Shown: one piece after another, positions 1 to 5,767 of the stretch
How the letters are laid out: the number at the start of each line of letters is the position of its first letter
Position numbering within the stretch: the stretch's first letter is position 1
Translations under genes and position numbers: made by a program
Notes under the pieces: generated by a model
Seen by the model: the letters and a program-made list of their open reading frames with translations, nothing else
Database searches by the model: none
What the model was told of the DNA's origin: nothing
NCBI GenBank assembly: GCA_009843625.1
Contig: VYDD01000324.1
Span: 4,124 to 9,890, forward strand
Length of the DNA: 5,767 bases
Origin: Gammaproteobacteria bacterium
Lineage (GTDB): Bacteria; Gemmatimonadota; Gemmatimonadetes; Longimicrobiales; Gaopeijiaceae
Direction: 5' to 3'

Positions 1-2
1 CC

Positions 3-2159
3 TCCGACAGTCCGGACGCTTCGCTGCACGGAACCGGCACCGGGGTCTTCCGCGAGCGCAGCGGTGCACTCCCGCACGCCCTGCTGGCGGGCGAGACGCC
101 GGGGGGCCGGCGGTGGGTCCAGGCTGGCGAGGACGGGGGCTATTCCCTGGAAGGGCTCAGGCCCGGTGTGGTCACCTTGCGCGTGCGCCATCCCGGCTAC
201 GAGGCGATCGCGGTCGAGGTCACCCTGGCTGCCGGCGCGTCCGTGCGAGTCGACCTCGAGCTCACCGGCCGGCCGTTGCGCCTCGACCCGGTGGAGGTCC
301 GGGCCGACCGGCTGACGGGCGGGAGCACCGCCGGGGATGAGCCCGGACAACCACGGCCCATCCCGGAACTGGAGATCCAGGCGCTCGACCTGACCCCCGG
401 CGTGGGCGATCCGGCCCTGGCCGCGGCGGTGCGCGCGCTTCCCGGCAACGACCCCGCCAGCGCCACAGACGTGCTCTACCTGAGGGGCTCCACCGCCGAC
501 ATGAAGCTCGTCCTGCTGGATGGCGCGCCGGTCTACACTCCGTTTCACGTGGCGGGGCTGATGCCCGGATTCCAACCGGCGCTGCTGGGAGCCGCCGCGC
601 TCCACCGTGGCGGGGCCCCCGCGCGCTACGACGGCGGCCTGACCCACATCCTCGACCTCCGCACGCGCTCGCCCCGCCGCGACCGGGTGCACGCCTCGGC
701 GGCGCTCGATCTGCTTACCGCGTCAGGCGCGGCAGAGGGACCGCTGGGCGCGCGCGGCGGCTTCCTCGCTTCGGCGCGCGGGCTCCACGATGTCGGATCG
801 CGACCGCTTGGCGGCGACCGTCCCTACGGATACTCGGATCTCCTGCTCGCGGCCGAATACGAACCCGGCGACGATCATCGCGTAGGAGTTACCGCCTTCC
901 GCAATTCCGAAGCGGTGCTGCTCGACTACGAAGCCGCGCCCGACGATGCCACCTGGTCGAACCGCGCTCTCTCGCTCAGCTACGAAGGCGCCGCCGGAGG
1001 TGCCCGCGTGCGCGCGCTGGCGGCCGCCAGCGACTACGACGCCTCGCTCCCCCTCCAGCCGGCGAGTACTGACTCGGTGCCCGCGGCCGCCCCGCTGCTT
1101 GCGACCGGCGCCAACCGGCGTGTTCGGCTGCTTGCCGAGGTGGAATGGGGAGGGGGTGCCGCGCGAACCGTTGTCGGCCTGTCCCACAATTCCATCGAGG
1201 CGGAGTACGGCGCGCGCGCTCCAGCCGCCGGTGCGAGCACAACGGCGAACGCCACCCACACCACCACCGGGCTCCACATCGACGCCGTTCGCCTTCTCGC
1301 GCCTGAGGTCACGCTGCGCGCTGGCGTGCGCGCCGACCTCTTCCCGGATGGCGAACTGGCCGTGGCGCCGCGTGCCCGTCTCGCCTGGGCCTTCGACCCG
1401 CGCGCGCTCCTGAGCGTGGCGGTCGGGCGCTACCACCAACCCACTCGCACCCCGGACGTGGAGGTCGAGCGCACGCTCCAGGAGGTCGTGTCCTCCGACC
1501 TGTCCGCACCCCAGCTCCTCCCGGTCGCCCAGGCAGACCACGTCGTCGTTTCGCTCGACCAGCTACTCGCCGGGCGCGTGCGTCTCGGGCTGCACGGCTA
1601 CTGGAAGGGGTACGAGGGTTTGGCGGCGGCATCGAGTTCGAGCGGAGGCGCATCGATCCGCAGTTCCGGGGTGGATCTCCGCCTGAGCAGCGCCGGAGAG
1701 CGCGAGGTGATCTGGCTCGGATACGGACTCTCCTGGTTCTGGTCCGACCGCGACCTGTCCGGGTACAGCCGCGACTTCGCAGGCCGCCACCTGCTCACCG
1801 CGGGGGTGGCGAGCGAACTCTGGGGACCGGTGCGCGGGGAATTCCGCCTGGCATACGGCGCGGGCCTGCCATATACCGCGATTCCGTTCCGCTCCTTTGG
1901 TCTGGACCAGGAGGCGGCCGCGCCCACCGCACCGGTGGAGCCCACTACAACCCGGCCCCGGCCTCCCGTCGCCGCCGACTCACCCCTTCTGGAAGGACTG
2001 GACGACGCTTTTCTCCGACTCGACTTCGAACTGCACGCGCGGCTTACCGCCCAATGGGGCGGCCACAACTGGAGCGTCCGTCCATATCTGCGCGTGCTCA
2101 ACGCCCTGCGACGTCGCGACGCCCTCTTCTACGCCTTCCAACCCTGGCGGGCGGACTGA
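3..2159 (+). CDS. TonB-dependent receptor with N-terminal carboxypeptidase-regulatory-like domain (5' partial; 3' end frameshifted)
   Basis: Outer-membrane TonB-gated transporter, ligand unknown. The frame is open from base 3 to the TGA at 2157-2159 (718 residues in window). The start and signal peptide lie off the left edge; a GTG at 168 is in frame but sits inside the first domain, so it is not the start. Residues about 15-88 form a carboxypeptidase-regulatory-like beta-sandwich (EDGGYSLEGLRPG, then a VRHPGY strand). A TonB-box-like strand LDPVEVRADR follows at about 94-103. The plug spans about 120-215 and includes VLYLRGSTADMKLVLLDGAPVY and GGAPARYDGGLTHILDLRTR-type segments. The rest is beta-barrel, with alternating strands and many Tyr/Trp/Arg residues. 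No SusD-like partner is visible. The frame ends ...FYAFQPWRAD, without the final strand and terminal Phe usual for such barrels. Those occur in another frame immediately downstream (2156-2215). Family assignment is secure; specificity is unknown. Confidence 0.9.
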   Translation, partial: SDSPDASLHGTGTGVFRERSGALPHALLAGETPGGRRWVQAGEDGGYSLEGLRPGVVTLRVRHPGYEAIAVEVTLAAGASVRVDLELTGRPLRLDPVEVRADRLTGGSTAGDEPGQPRPIPELEIQALDLTPGVGDPALAAAVRALPGNDPASATDVLYLRGSTADMKLVLLDGAPVYTPFHVAGLMPGFQPALLGAAALHRGGAPARYDGGLTHILDLRTRSPRRDRVHASAALDLLTASGAAEGPLGARGGFLASARGLHDVGSRPLGGDRPYGYSDLLLAAEYEPGDDHRVGVTAFRNSEAVLLDYEAAPDDATWSNRALSLSYEGAAGGARVRALAAASDYDASLPLQPASTDSVPAAAPLLATGANRRVRLLAEVEWGGGAARTVVGLSHNSIEAEYGARAPAAGASTTANATHTTTGLHIDAVRLLAPEVTLRAGVRADLFPDGELAVAPRARLAWAFDPRALLSVAVGRYHQPTRTPDVEVERTLQEVVSSDLSAPQLLPVAQADHVVVSLDQLLAGRVRLGLHGYWKGYEGLAAASSSSGGASIRSSGVDLRLSSAGEREVIWLGYGLSWFWSDRDLSGYSRDFAGRHLLTAGVASELWGPVRGEFRLAYGAGLPYTAIPFRSFGLDQEAAAPTAPVEPTTTRPRPPVAADSPLLEGLDDAFLRLDFELHARLTAQWGGHNWSVRPYLRVLNALRRRDALFYAFQPWRAD

Positions 2160-2215
2160 CCCCGCTCGCGGAGCGTCCCTTCCTGCCCGTGATCGGGGTG
2201 GCGGTCACGTTCTGA
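2156..2215 (+). other. Out-of-frame C-terminal end of the TonB-dependent receptor
   Basis: Reading from base 2156, one base back from the receptor frame, gives LTPLAERPFLPVIGVAVTF and then TGA at 2213-2215. This is the expected last barrel strand: hydrophobic alternation, ending in Phe directly before the stop, which is the usual recognition signal for the BAM insertion machinery. It joins directly onto FYAFQPWRAD of the receptor, so a single missing base between about 2148 and 2158 would explain it. I see no classical X-XXY-YYZ slippery heptamer. The cause (assembly indel, real mutation, or recoding) cannot be decided here. Confidence 0.75.
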
Positions 2216-2417
2216 CGTCCCACCCTTACATCCTCGCGCCCGCCGCTGTGCGGGTCGTCGGCCGATGGTGGGGTCTCGCCGTCGAGCCACGACTCGTCGG
2301 CTCTGCCTTCACTGGTGCGCCGGTCATCCGTCACAAACCGGGTCTCCCGGTCGCTCTCTGGATGTACGCCGCGGCTCACCCGCGGGCCGATCCATCATCA
2401 AGAACGTGGCCTCAAAA

Positions 2418-3920
2418 ATGTCTCAGAATACGACCATCAAGCCCCAGCATCGCATCCCGGCGCCCATCGCCGTCATGTTTGCCTCCCTTCTGACCTTCTC
2501 TCCCCTCAGTGCCCAGCTCATCCCCATCCGCACGGTCCCGGTCGCGAGCGGCGACCAGTTTCTCACGGTGCCGTCGGAAACTCTGGGCATGGCCGGCACG
2601 ACCATCGCCGTGGACGACTCGGTCGCCGACCTGTGGTCGAATCCTGCGAAGGGTGTGTTCATCGACGAGCCTGTCATCATCGGAGCCCCGACCTTTTTCG
2701 GTGTGTCCGACGAAGGCGGCGGGGGGAAGACGTTCCCCTTCACGGGCCTCCTGCGGGACGGCGACTGGTTCGGAGGGGCATCGGTGGCGCTCCAGCAGCT
2801 GAGCGGTAGCGAGCGGGGCCGCTTCGGGCCGTTCTTCGACGGCTTCTGGCCGGGTCCGTTCAACCGCCTGTCGGAGCGGTCGGCGCGCAACCTGTACGGG
2901 CGCGCGGCCATCGGGCGGAAGCTGGCCGAATCGGACTGGTCGGTGGGGCTCGCCGTTTTCCGGGCGGGTCTGAACATGATGACCGGCGTGGACCAGCTCT
3001 ACGCGGGAGCCGACCGCATCGACCAGCAGGGCGCGGTCACCGACCTGCGCGTGGGCGTCTTCCGTGATGGAGAACGGGACCGCGTCGGCTTCACGCTGAT
3101 CCACAACCGGGTCTCGATGGAGCATGAGGTGCACTACGCCGACATCGTCGCCCGGGACACCATCACCTGGGAACCCACGTTCGAGTTCCGGGAGGAGCTC
3201 AACGAGGACAGGACCCGCACCCTGGGCGGGCACCTCGAGTGGGACCGGAAGCTGGGGGCGGAAGGATGGAGCATCGGCGCGACCCTGACCGCGAACCGCA
3301 AATCGCATCCCAAGATCCCCAACTACGAGATCCAGAACATCCCGCGCGACCCGGGGACGACCTGGGCCTACGAAATGGGCTTCGGCATCGGGCGCCACCG
3401 GAAGTCGACGTCCTTCGGCATCGACGTCGCCTACCAGCCAATCTGGAGTCACACCTGGCAGGAGGCCGATAGCCGCATGGAAACGCCCAGGGGCGTCCTC
3501 GAAATCGGCGACATGACGATCGAGAACCACTTCACCTTCTCGAACGTCGTGCTCCGGTCCGGGATCTCACAGCGCTACGACAGGTTCGGCTTCCAGTTGG
3601 GTCTGGAGGCGCGGTCCTACGCCTATCACCTGGAGCAGGACGACCATGTCGAAGCCACTTCGCGCGATCAGGACGAGGCGTGGACCGAGTGGACGCCCTC
3701 CTTCGGGGTCCAGTTTCGCACCAGCGACCTCGAGCTGCACTCGAGCACCCGCATCACCTCGGGCACCGGCTTTCCGGGCATCGACGACTTCTTCGTCCAG
3801 GACATGGCGCTTGCGGCCCCGTCGTCCCCGGACTTCATCGCCGCGCCCCGGGGCGCGCTGACTCTACAGGATGTCACCGTGCTGACCCATCAGATCTGGA
3901 TCCGGGTGCCGATTCGCTGA
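2418..3920 (+). CDS. Secreted outer-membrane beta-barrel protein, FadL/PorV-like N-terminal motif, function unknown
   Basis: 500 residues from the ATG at 2418. The frame extends upstream to an ATG at 2265, but those 51 residues are Arg/Ser/Gly-rich and unlike protein. Starting at 2418 (or the nearby GTG at 2406) places a signal peptide properly: basic N-region, hydrophobic core IAVMFASLLTF at about 17-27, and cleavage likely after LSA (about residue 32). No strong ribosome-binding site is visible. Residues about 53-79 (ETLGMAGTTIAVDDSVADLW, then SNPAKG) match the pattern of FadL/TodX and PorV-like proteins, in which a Gly-rich stretch precedes an A-x-D-D-x-x-x-x-x-x-N-P motif. The remainder has alternating polar/hydrophobic strands rich in Gly, Phe, Trp and Arg, as in a barrel. 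The last strand HQIWIRVPIR ends in Arg, not Phe. The gene lies 202 bases after the receptor's shifted stop, on the same strand, so a joint role at the surface is possible but unproven. Barrel nature is likely; transport activity is not established. Confidence 0.75.
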   Translation: MSQNTTIKPQHRIPAPIAVMFASLLTFSPLSAQLIPIRTVPVASGDQFLTVPSETLGMAGTTIAVDDSVADLWSNPAKGVFIDEPVIIGAPTFFGVSDEGGGGKTFPFTGLLRDGDWFGGASVALQQLSGSERGRFGPFFDGFWPGPFNRLSERSARNLYGRAAIGRKLAESDWSVGLAVFRAGLNMMTGVDQLYAGADRIDQQGAVTDLRVGVFRDGERDRVGFTLIHNRVSMEHEVHYADIVARDTITWEPTFEFREELNEDRTRTLGGHLEWDRKLGAEGWSIGATLTANRKSHPKIPNYEIQNIPRDPGTTWAYEMGFGIGRHRKSTSFGIDVAYQPIWSHTWQEADSRMETPRGVLEIGDMTIENHFTFSNVVLRSGISQRYDRFGFQLGLEARSYAYHLEQDDHVEATSRDQDEAWTEWTPSFGVQFRTSDLELHSSTRITSGTGFPGIDDFFVQDMALAAPSSPDFIAAPRGALTLQDVTVLTHQIWIRVPIR

Positions 3921-4036
3921 TTCGTCCCGGCCCGCGCCATCGCCACGCTGGACCTGCGCGACTTCGGTGCCGTAACGTTGTCAGGTCGGCCGGAGTCGTG
4001 GCCGAGGGATCTGCAGGAGCTGCCGGCGAGAGCAAC

Positions 4037-4759
4037 ATGATCTCGGTGATCGTCCCCGCCTACAACGAAGCGGCCTGGCTCCCGGCCAACCTCGACTCCA
4101 TCCGGACCGCTGCGGATCACGTCCGCGCGCTATCCGGCGTAGACGTCGAAACCATCGTCGTCGACAACGGCAGCACGGACGACACCGCTGCCGTCGCGCG
4201 GGACCGGGGCGCGACCGTCGTTCACGAGCCCGTGCGGAGCATCGGGCGCGCGCGCAACACGGGGGCACGTCATGCGTCGGGCGAAGCGCTCGTCTTCGTG
4301 GACGCGGACGTTCACATCCCGCGCACCCTCCTCGACGTCATCCACGAGACCATGCTCGATCCCCGGTGCATGGGCGGGGGTGTGGACACCGAGCACCATC
4401 CCCGGCGTCTCCTCGTCCGTCTGCATCTGCAGGCGTGGCGGGTGCTGGCCGCGGTGATCCCGCTGGTGCAGGGGGCCACCCGGTTCTGCCGCAGGTCCGC
4501 GTTCGAGGAAGTGGGAGGCTACCCGGAGGATGTCTGGATGGGCGAGGACACCGACTTCTACGGCAGGCTGAGGAGGCTCGCCAGGAAGACGCGGGGGACG
4601 GTCCGGCTGATCCGTGCGCCGCGCGTGAGACCATCCAGTCGCCGCTTCGACAACTGGCCCCTGTGGAAGACGCTGGTCTGGACCAACCCGCTCTTCATCG
4701 CGCTCTTCCGGCGCTGGAAGGCCGTGTGGGGAGGCTGGTACGCCCGCCCGGTGCGGTAG
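4037..4759 (+). CDS. Glycosyltransferase family 2 (GT-A fold)
   Basis: 240 residues. Transfers a sugar from a nucleotide-sugar donor to an unidentified acceptor, probably an envelope glycan or lipid carrier, in the cytoplasm. The start is fixed by the protein: MISVIVPAYNE is the canonical first strand of GT2 enzymes. A weak purine-rich site (GGCGAGAG, 4025-4032) precedes it by four bases. The frame is open further upstream, but that part has no family similarity. Visible motifs are VVDNGSTDDT (41-50), the RARNTGA helix (71-77), the metal-binding DxD as D89-A90-D91, and a MGED segment whose E170-D171 fits the catalytic-base position. An FEEVGGYPEDVW loop lies just before it. The C-terminus (about 207-240) is Trp-rich and partly hydrophobic (WTNPLFIALF) and may touch the membrane, but there is no clear transmembrane helix. 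The length suits a single-domain GT2. Donor and acceptor cannot be told from sequence. It starts 116 bases after the barrel-protein gene. Confidence 0.9.
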   Translation: MISVIVPAYNEAAWLPANLDSIRTAADHVRALSGVDVETIVVDNGSTDDTAAVARDRGATVVHEPVRSIGRARNTGARHASGEALVFVDADVHIPRTLLDVIHETMLDPRCMGGGVDTEHHPRRLLVRLHLQAWRVLAAVIPLVQGATRFCRRSAFEEVGGYPEDVWMGEDTDFYGRLRRLARKTRGTVRLIRAPRVRPSSRRFDNWPLWKTLVWTNPLFIALFRRWKAVWGGWYARPVR

Positions 4760-4762
4760 ACT

Positions 4763-5248
4763 TCAAAGCGATCCGGCGAGCGCCTCCAGCTGGTCGGCGG
4801 CCATGCCCCAGCCCTCGTGGAAGCCCATCCGCTCGTGCTCCCTGAGTGCTTCCTCATCCCAGTGCATCGCGTTCGCGGTGTAGCGGGTCCGGCCATCGCC
4901 CGCATCCTCCAGGAGCACCTCCGAGACCATGAAGGCGCGTCCGCTCGGGATCCAGCCGGGCAGGAAGGCGTCGGTGGTCTTCAGCCGGCGCATCGGCTTG
5001 ACTTCCAGCACGACCCCGATCTCCTCGAACCTCTCGCCATCTGGCCCGCTCATCACCAGCGAGAACTCGCCCCCGGGTTCGAGTTCGATGCAGGCGTCGG
5101 TGACGTACCAGGGCTTCGGACAGAACCACTGCTCCAGAAGCTCCGGCTCGGTCCAGCAGCGCCAGACGTTCTCGACCGCGGCATCGATCAGGCGCTCGAG
5201 CGTGAGAACGTGGGCGGGACCGGGTCTGCGTTCGGTCGGCGCCGTCAT
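4763..5248 (-). CDS. SRPBCC / AHSA1-like (START-superfamily) domain protein
   Basis: 161 residues forming one SRPBCC domain of the AHSA1-like (COG3832) type, a cytoplasmic helix-grip fold with a deep hydrophobic ligand cavity. Typical signs are the first strand and helix LERLIDAAVENVWRCWTEPE (about 17-36), then LLEQWFCP, then ELEPGGEFSLVMSGPDG (about 55-71). Next come a VSEVLLEDAG strand, and a long C-terminal helix with HEGWGMAADQLEAL (about 144-157). The family has varied or unknown roles (ligand binding, cyclase-like, stress-linked), so no reaction is assigned. The start is well supported: GAGGAG at 5255-5260 lies six bases upstream of the ATG. That site overlaps the stop codon of the DUF2007 gene, so the two are very likely co-transcribed and translationally coupled. 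The stop is only three bases from the converging glycosyltransferase stop. Confidence 0.9.
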   Translation of the reverse strand: MTAPTERRPGPAHVLTLERLIDAAVENVWRCWTEPELLEQWFCPKPWYVTDACIELEPGGEFSLVMSGPDGERFEEIGVVLEVKPMRRLKTTDAFLPGWIPSGRAFMVSEVLLEDAGDGRTRYTANAMHWDEEALREHERMGFHEGWGMAADQLEALAGSL

Positions 5249-5254
5249 GGCTTG

Positions 5255-5260
5255 CTCCTC
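5255..5260 (-). promoter_or_regulatory. Ribosome-binding site of the SRPBCC gene, overlapping the DUF2007 stop codon
   Basis: On the - strand GAGGAG ends six bases before the ATG of the SRPBCC gene, and its first two bases are the last two of the upstream TGA. A ribosome terminating on the DUF2007 gene would therefore sit on this site. This arrangement fits termination-reinitiation coupling. Confidence 0.75.
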
Positions 5261-5498
5261 ACTCCAGCAGCTCTTCCGCCTGCTCCAGATCTTCTACTCT
5301 GACCAGCAGCCGGGCCGGGTTCGCGAACGCCATGCCGATCTCGGAGCCTCCGGAATCGTCGACCTGCAGCACGCAGGGGATTCCCGCCGCATCGAGGACG
5401 GCGCGCGCCACTTCGCCCTGGTAGCGGTAGCCGAAGGTGCGGACCACGGCGACGTCGTGATGAAGGCTGCGCCGATAGGGAGGCCGCCTCCTGGTCAC
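5259..5498 (-). CDS. DUF2007-family small protein (putative signal-transducing protein)
   Basis: 79 residues from a GTG start. The core is the DUF2007 fold: strand VAVVRTFGYRYQGEVARAVL (about 16-35), then DAAGIPCVLQVDDSGG (about 36-51), a NPARLLVRVED strand and the final LEQAEELLE helix. DUF2007 proteins are small ferredoxin-like domains related to PII-like signal-transducing proteins; their role is unknown. The frame is open further upstream (to 5645), but that part is Arg/Gly-rich and overlaps other features. The GTG at 5498 is preferred because GGCGGAGG (5508-5515) lies nine bases before it. About 13 basic residues still precede the domain. A later in-frame GTG, just before the VRTFG strand, is a less likely start because it has no ribosome-binding site. 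The stop is ten bases from the next gene's ATG, so it is the first gene of a tight pair with the SRPBCC gene. Confidence 0.8.
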   Translation of the reverse strand: MTRRRPPYRRSLHHDVAVVRTFGYRYQGEVARAVLDAAGIPCVLQVDDSGGSEIGMAFANPARLLVRVEDLEQAEELLE

Positions 5499-5507
5499 GG
5501 TGCCATG

Positions 5508-5515
5508 CCTCCGCC
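5508..5515 (-). promoter_or_regulatory. Ribosome-binding site deciding the GTG start of the DUF2007 gene
   Basis: On the - strand GGCGGAGG stands nine bases before the GTG at 5498-5496. An ATG lies between the two (5507-5505) in another frame but reaches a stop after three codons, so the GTG is the usable start. Confidence 0.6.
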
Positions 5516-5529
5516 CGGAAGGTCCCCCG

Positions 5530-5548
5530 AAAAATCCGCCCCCGCGGA
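5530..5548 (-). terminator. Short candidate intrinsic terminator after the GH4-like gene
   Basis: On the - strand TCCGC (5548-5544) and GCGGA (5539-5535) form a five-base-pair stem with a GGGG loop, followed directly by five T (5534-5530). It begins 26 bases after the stop of the upstream gene. The T-run stands out in such GC-rich DNA. The stem is short for a strong terminator, so it could be partial. Confidence 0.45.
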
Positions 5549-5574
5549 GTCCCGATTCATCGTCCGCCCGTCCG

Positions 5575-5767
5575 CTACCATTCCATCTCCGGCAGCACAT
5601 CGCCCTGCACGCGGAACATCTCGTTGATGACGTTGACCGCGGCACGATAGGAATGGGTCGTGGGATCGAGCATCAGCGCCTGGAGCAGCGTCGCTCGTGA
5701 GCCTGTGTCGAAGGCGTCAACGAGGAGCTGGTGGATGCTGGTCTGGGTACGCAGCTAGGACAGGATC
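5575..5767 (-). CDS. C-terminal fragment of a probable GH4-family alpha-glucosidase/alpha-galactosidase (partial, frame broken near the edge)
   Basis: The - strand is open from 5754 to the TAG at 5577-5575 (59 residues) and reads clearly as protein: TQTSIHQLLVDAFDTGSR, then ATLLQALMLDPTTHSYRAAV, then a helix ending DVLPEMEW. The pattern is a helix with LLVDA, then x-LLQALMLDP, then a last helix with a closing LP. It resembles the C-terminus of GH4 NAD- and metal-dependent glycosidases as I recall them; the catalytic part lies off the window. The frame has no plausible start, so it must be the end of a longer gene. However, an in-frame TAG at 5757-5755 interrupts it just ten bases from the edge. 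The other frames of those last bases could continue the protein if one or two bases are wrong. Coding nature is fairly certain; the GH4 name is tentative. Confidence 0.55.

Noticed and set aside
723..1541. 272-codon open frame on the - strand opposite the receptor
   Set aside because: The translation is Gly/Arg-rich with no family pattern and is a shadow of the receptor coding sequence.
2140..2160. Programmed -1 frameshifting as the explanation of the receptor break
   Set aside because: There is no X-XXY-YYZ slippery heptamer and no evident downstream pseudoknot, so an indel is the simpler reading; left open in the findings.
2239..2254. CCCGC...GCGGG hairpin after the receptor's shifted stop
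   Set aside because: Five base pairs with no T-run; not enough to call a terminator.
2369..2385. Two CCGCGG copies five bases apart, able to pair, before the barrel-protein gene
   Set aside because: Each copy is itself a palindrome and the stem does not extend; likely chance in GC-rich DNA.
2265..2417. N-terminal extension of the barrel protein from the ATG at 2265
   Set aside because: It would put 51 basic, non-conserved residues before the signal peptide, so the start at 2418 is preferred.
2412..3530. 372-codon open frame on the - strand opposite the barrel-protein gene
   Set aside because: It has no recognisable domain or signal peptide and lies antisense to a gene with a clear signal peptide and barrel pattern. 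Long antisense frames are expected where codon third positions are GC-rich.
3978..4006. TTGTCA as a -35 promoter box upstream of the glycosyltransferase
   Set aside because: No -10-like element lies at a suitable distance; the expected place is GC-rich.
4929..5627. 232-codon + strand frame across the DUF2007 and SRPBCC genes
   Set aside because: The opposite strand encodes two recognisable families with ribosome-binding sites; this frame is low-complexity and rich in Ser/Pro/Arg.

Overview
The window is 5767 bases of GC-rich DNA (by eye well above 60% G+C) from a Gram-negative-type bacterium with an outer membrane. The evidence for that is a TonB-dependent receptor and a second secreted outer-membrane beta-barrel. 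The receptor carries a carboxypeptidase-regulatory-like domain. The barrel has an N-terminal pattern of the kind seen in FadL/PorV-like proteins, and a DUF2007 gene lies nearby. This mix and base composition suggest Gemmatimonadota or a relative, but that is an inference with no marker gene behind it. Both ends cut through genes, so this may be a whole short contig.

Left to right on the + strand there are three genes. First comes the 3' part of a TonB-dependent receptor (from base 3). Its reading frame stops at 2159, but the expected last beta-strand with terminal Phe continues in another frame to 2215. After 202 noncoding bases comes a 500-residue outer-membrane barrel protein (2418-3920). 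After another 116 bases comes a compact family-2 glycosyltransferase (4037-4759). On the - strand, meeting the glycosyltransferase tail to tail with only three bases between stop codons, lies a tight two-gene unit read right to left: a DUF2007 small protein (5498-5259) and an SRPBCC/AHSA1-like protein (5248-4763). Upstream of that pair, on the same strand, is the C-terminal end of a probable GH4-type glycosidase (5575 to the right edge). It is followed by a short candidate intrinsic terminator.

The first two + genes fit envelope uptake or surface functions, and the glycosyltransferase fits envelope or polysaccharide glycosylation. Their substrates cannot be read from the sequence. I see no mobile element, CRISPR array, tRNA/rRNA gene or defence system. 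The most noteworthy observations are two places where a protein-like reading frame is broken by what looks like a small indel (about 2148-2158 and about 5745-5757). Either the consensus is indel-prone or these are real lesions.
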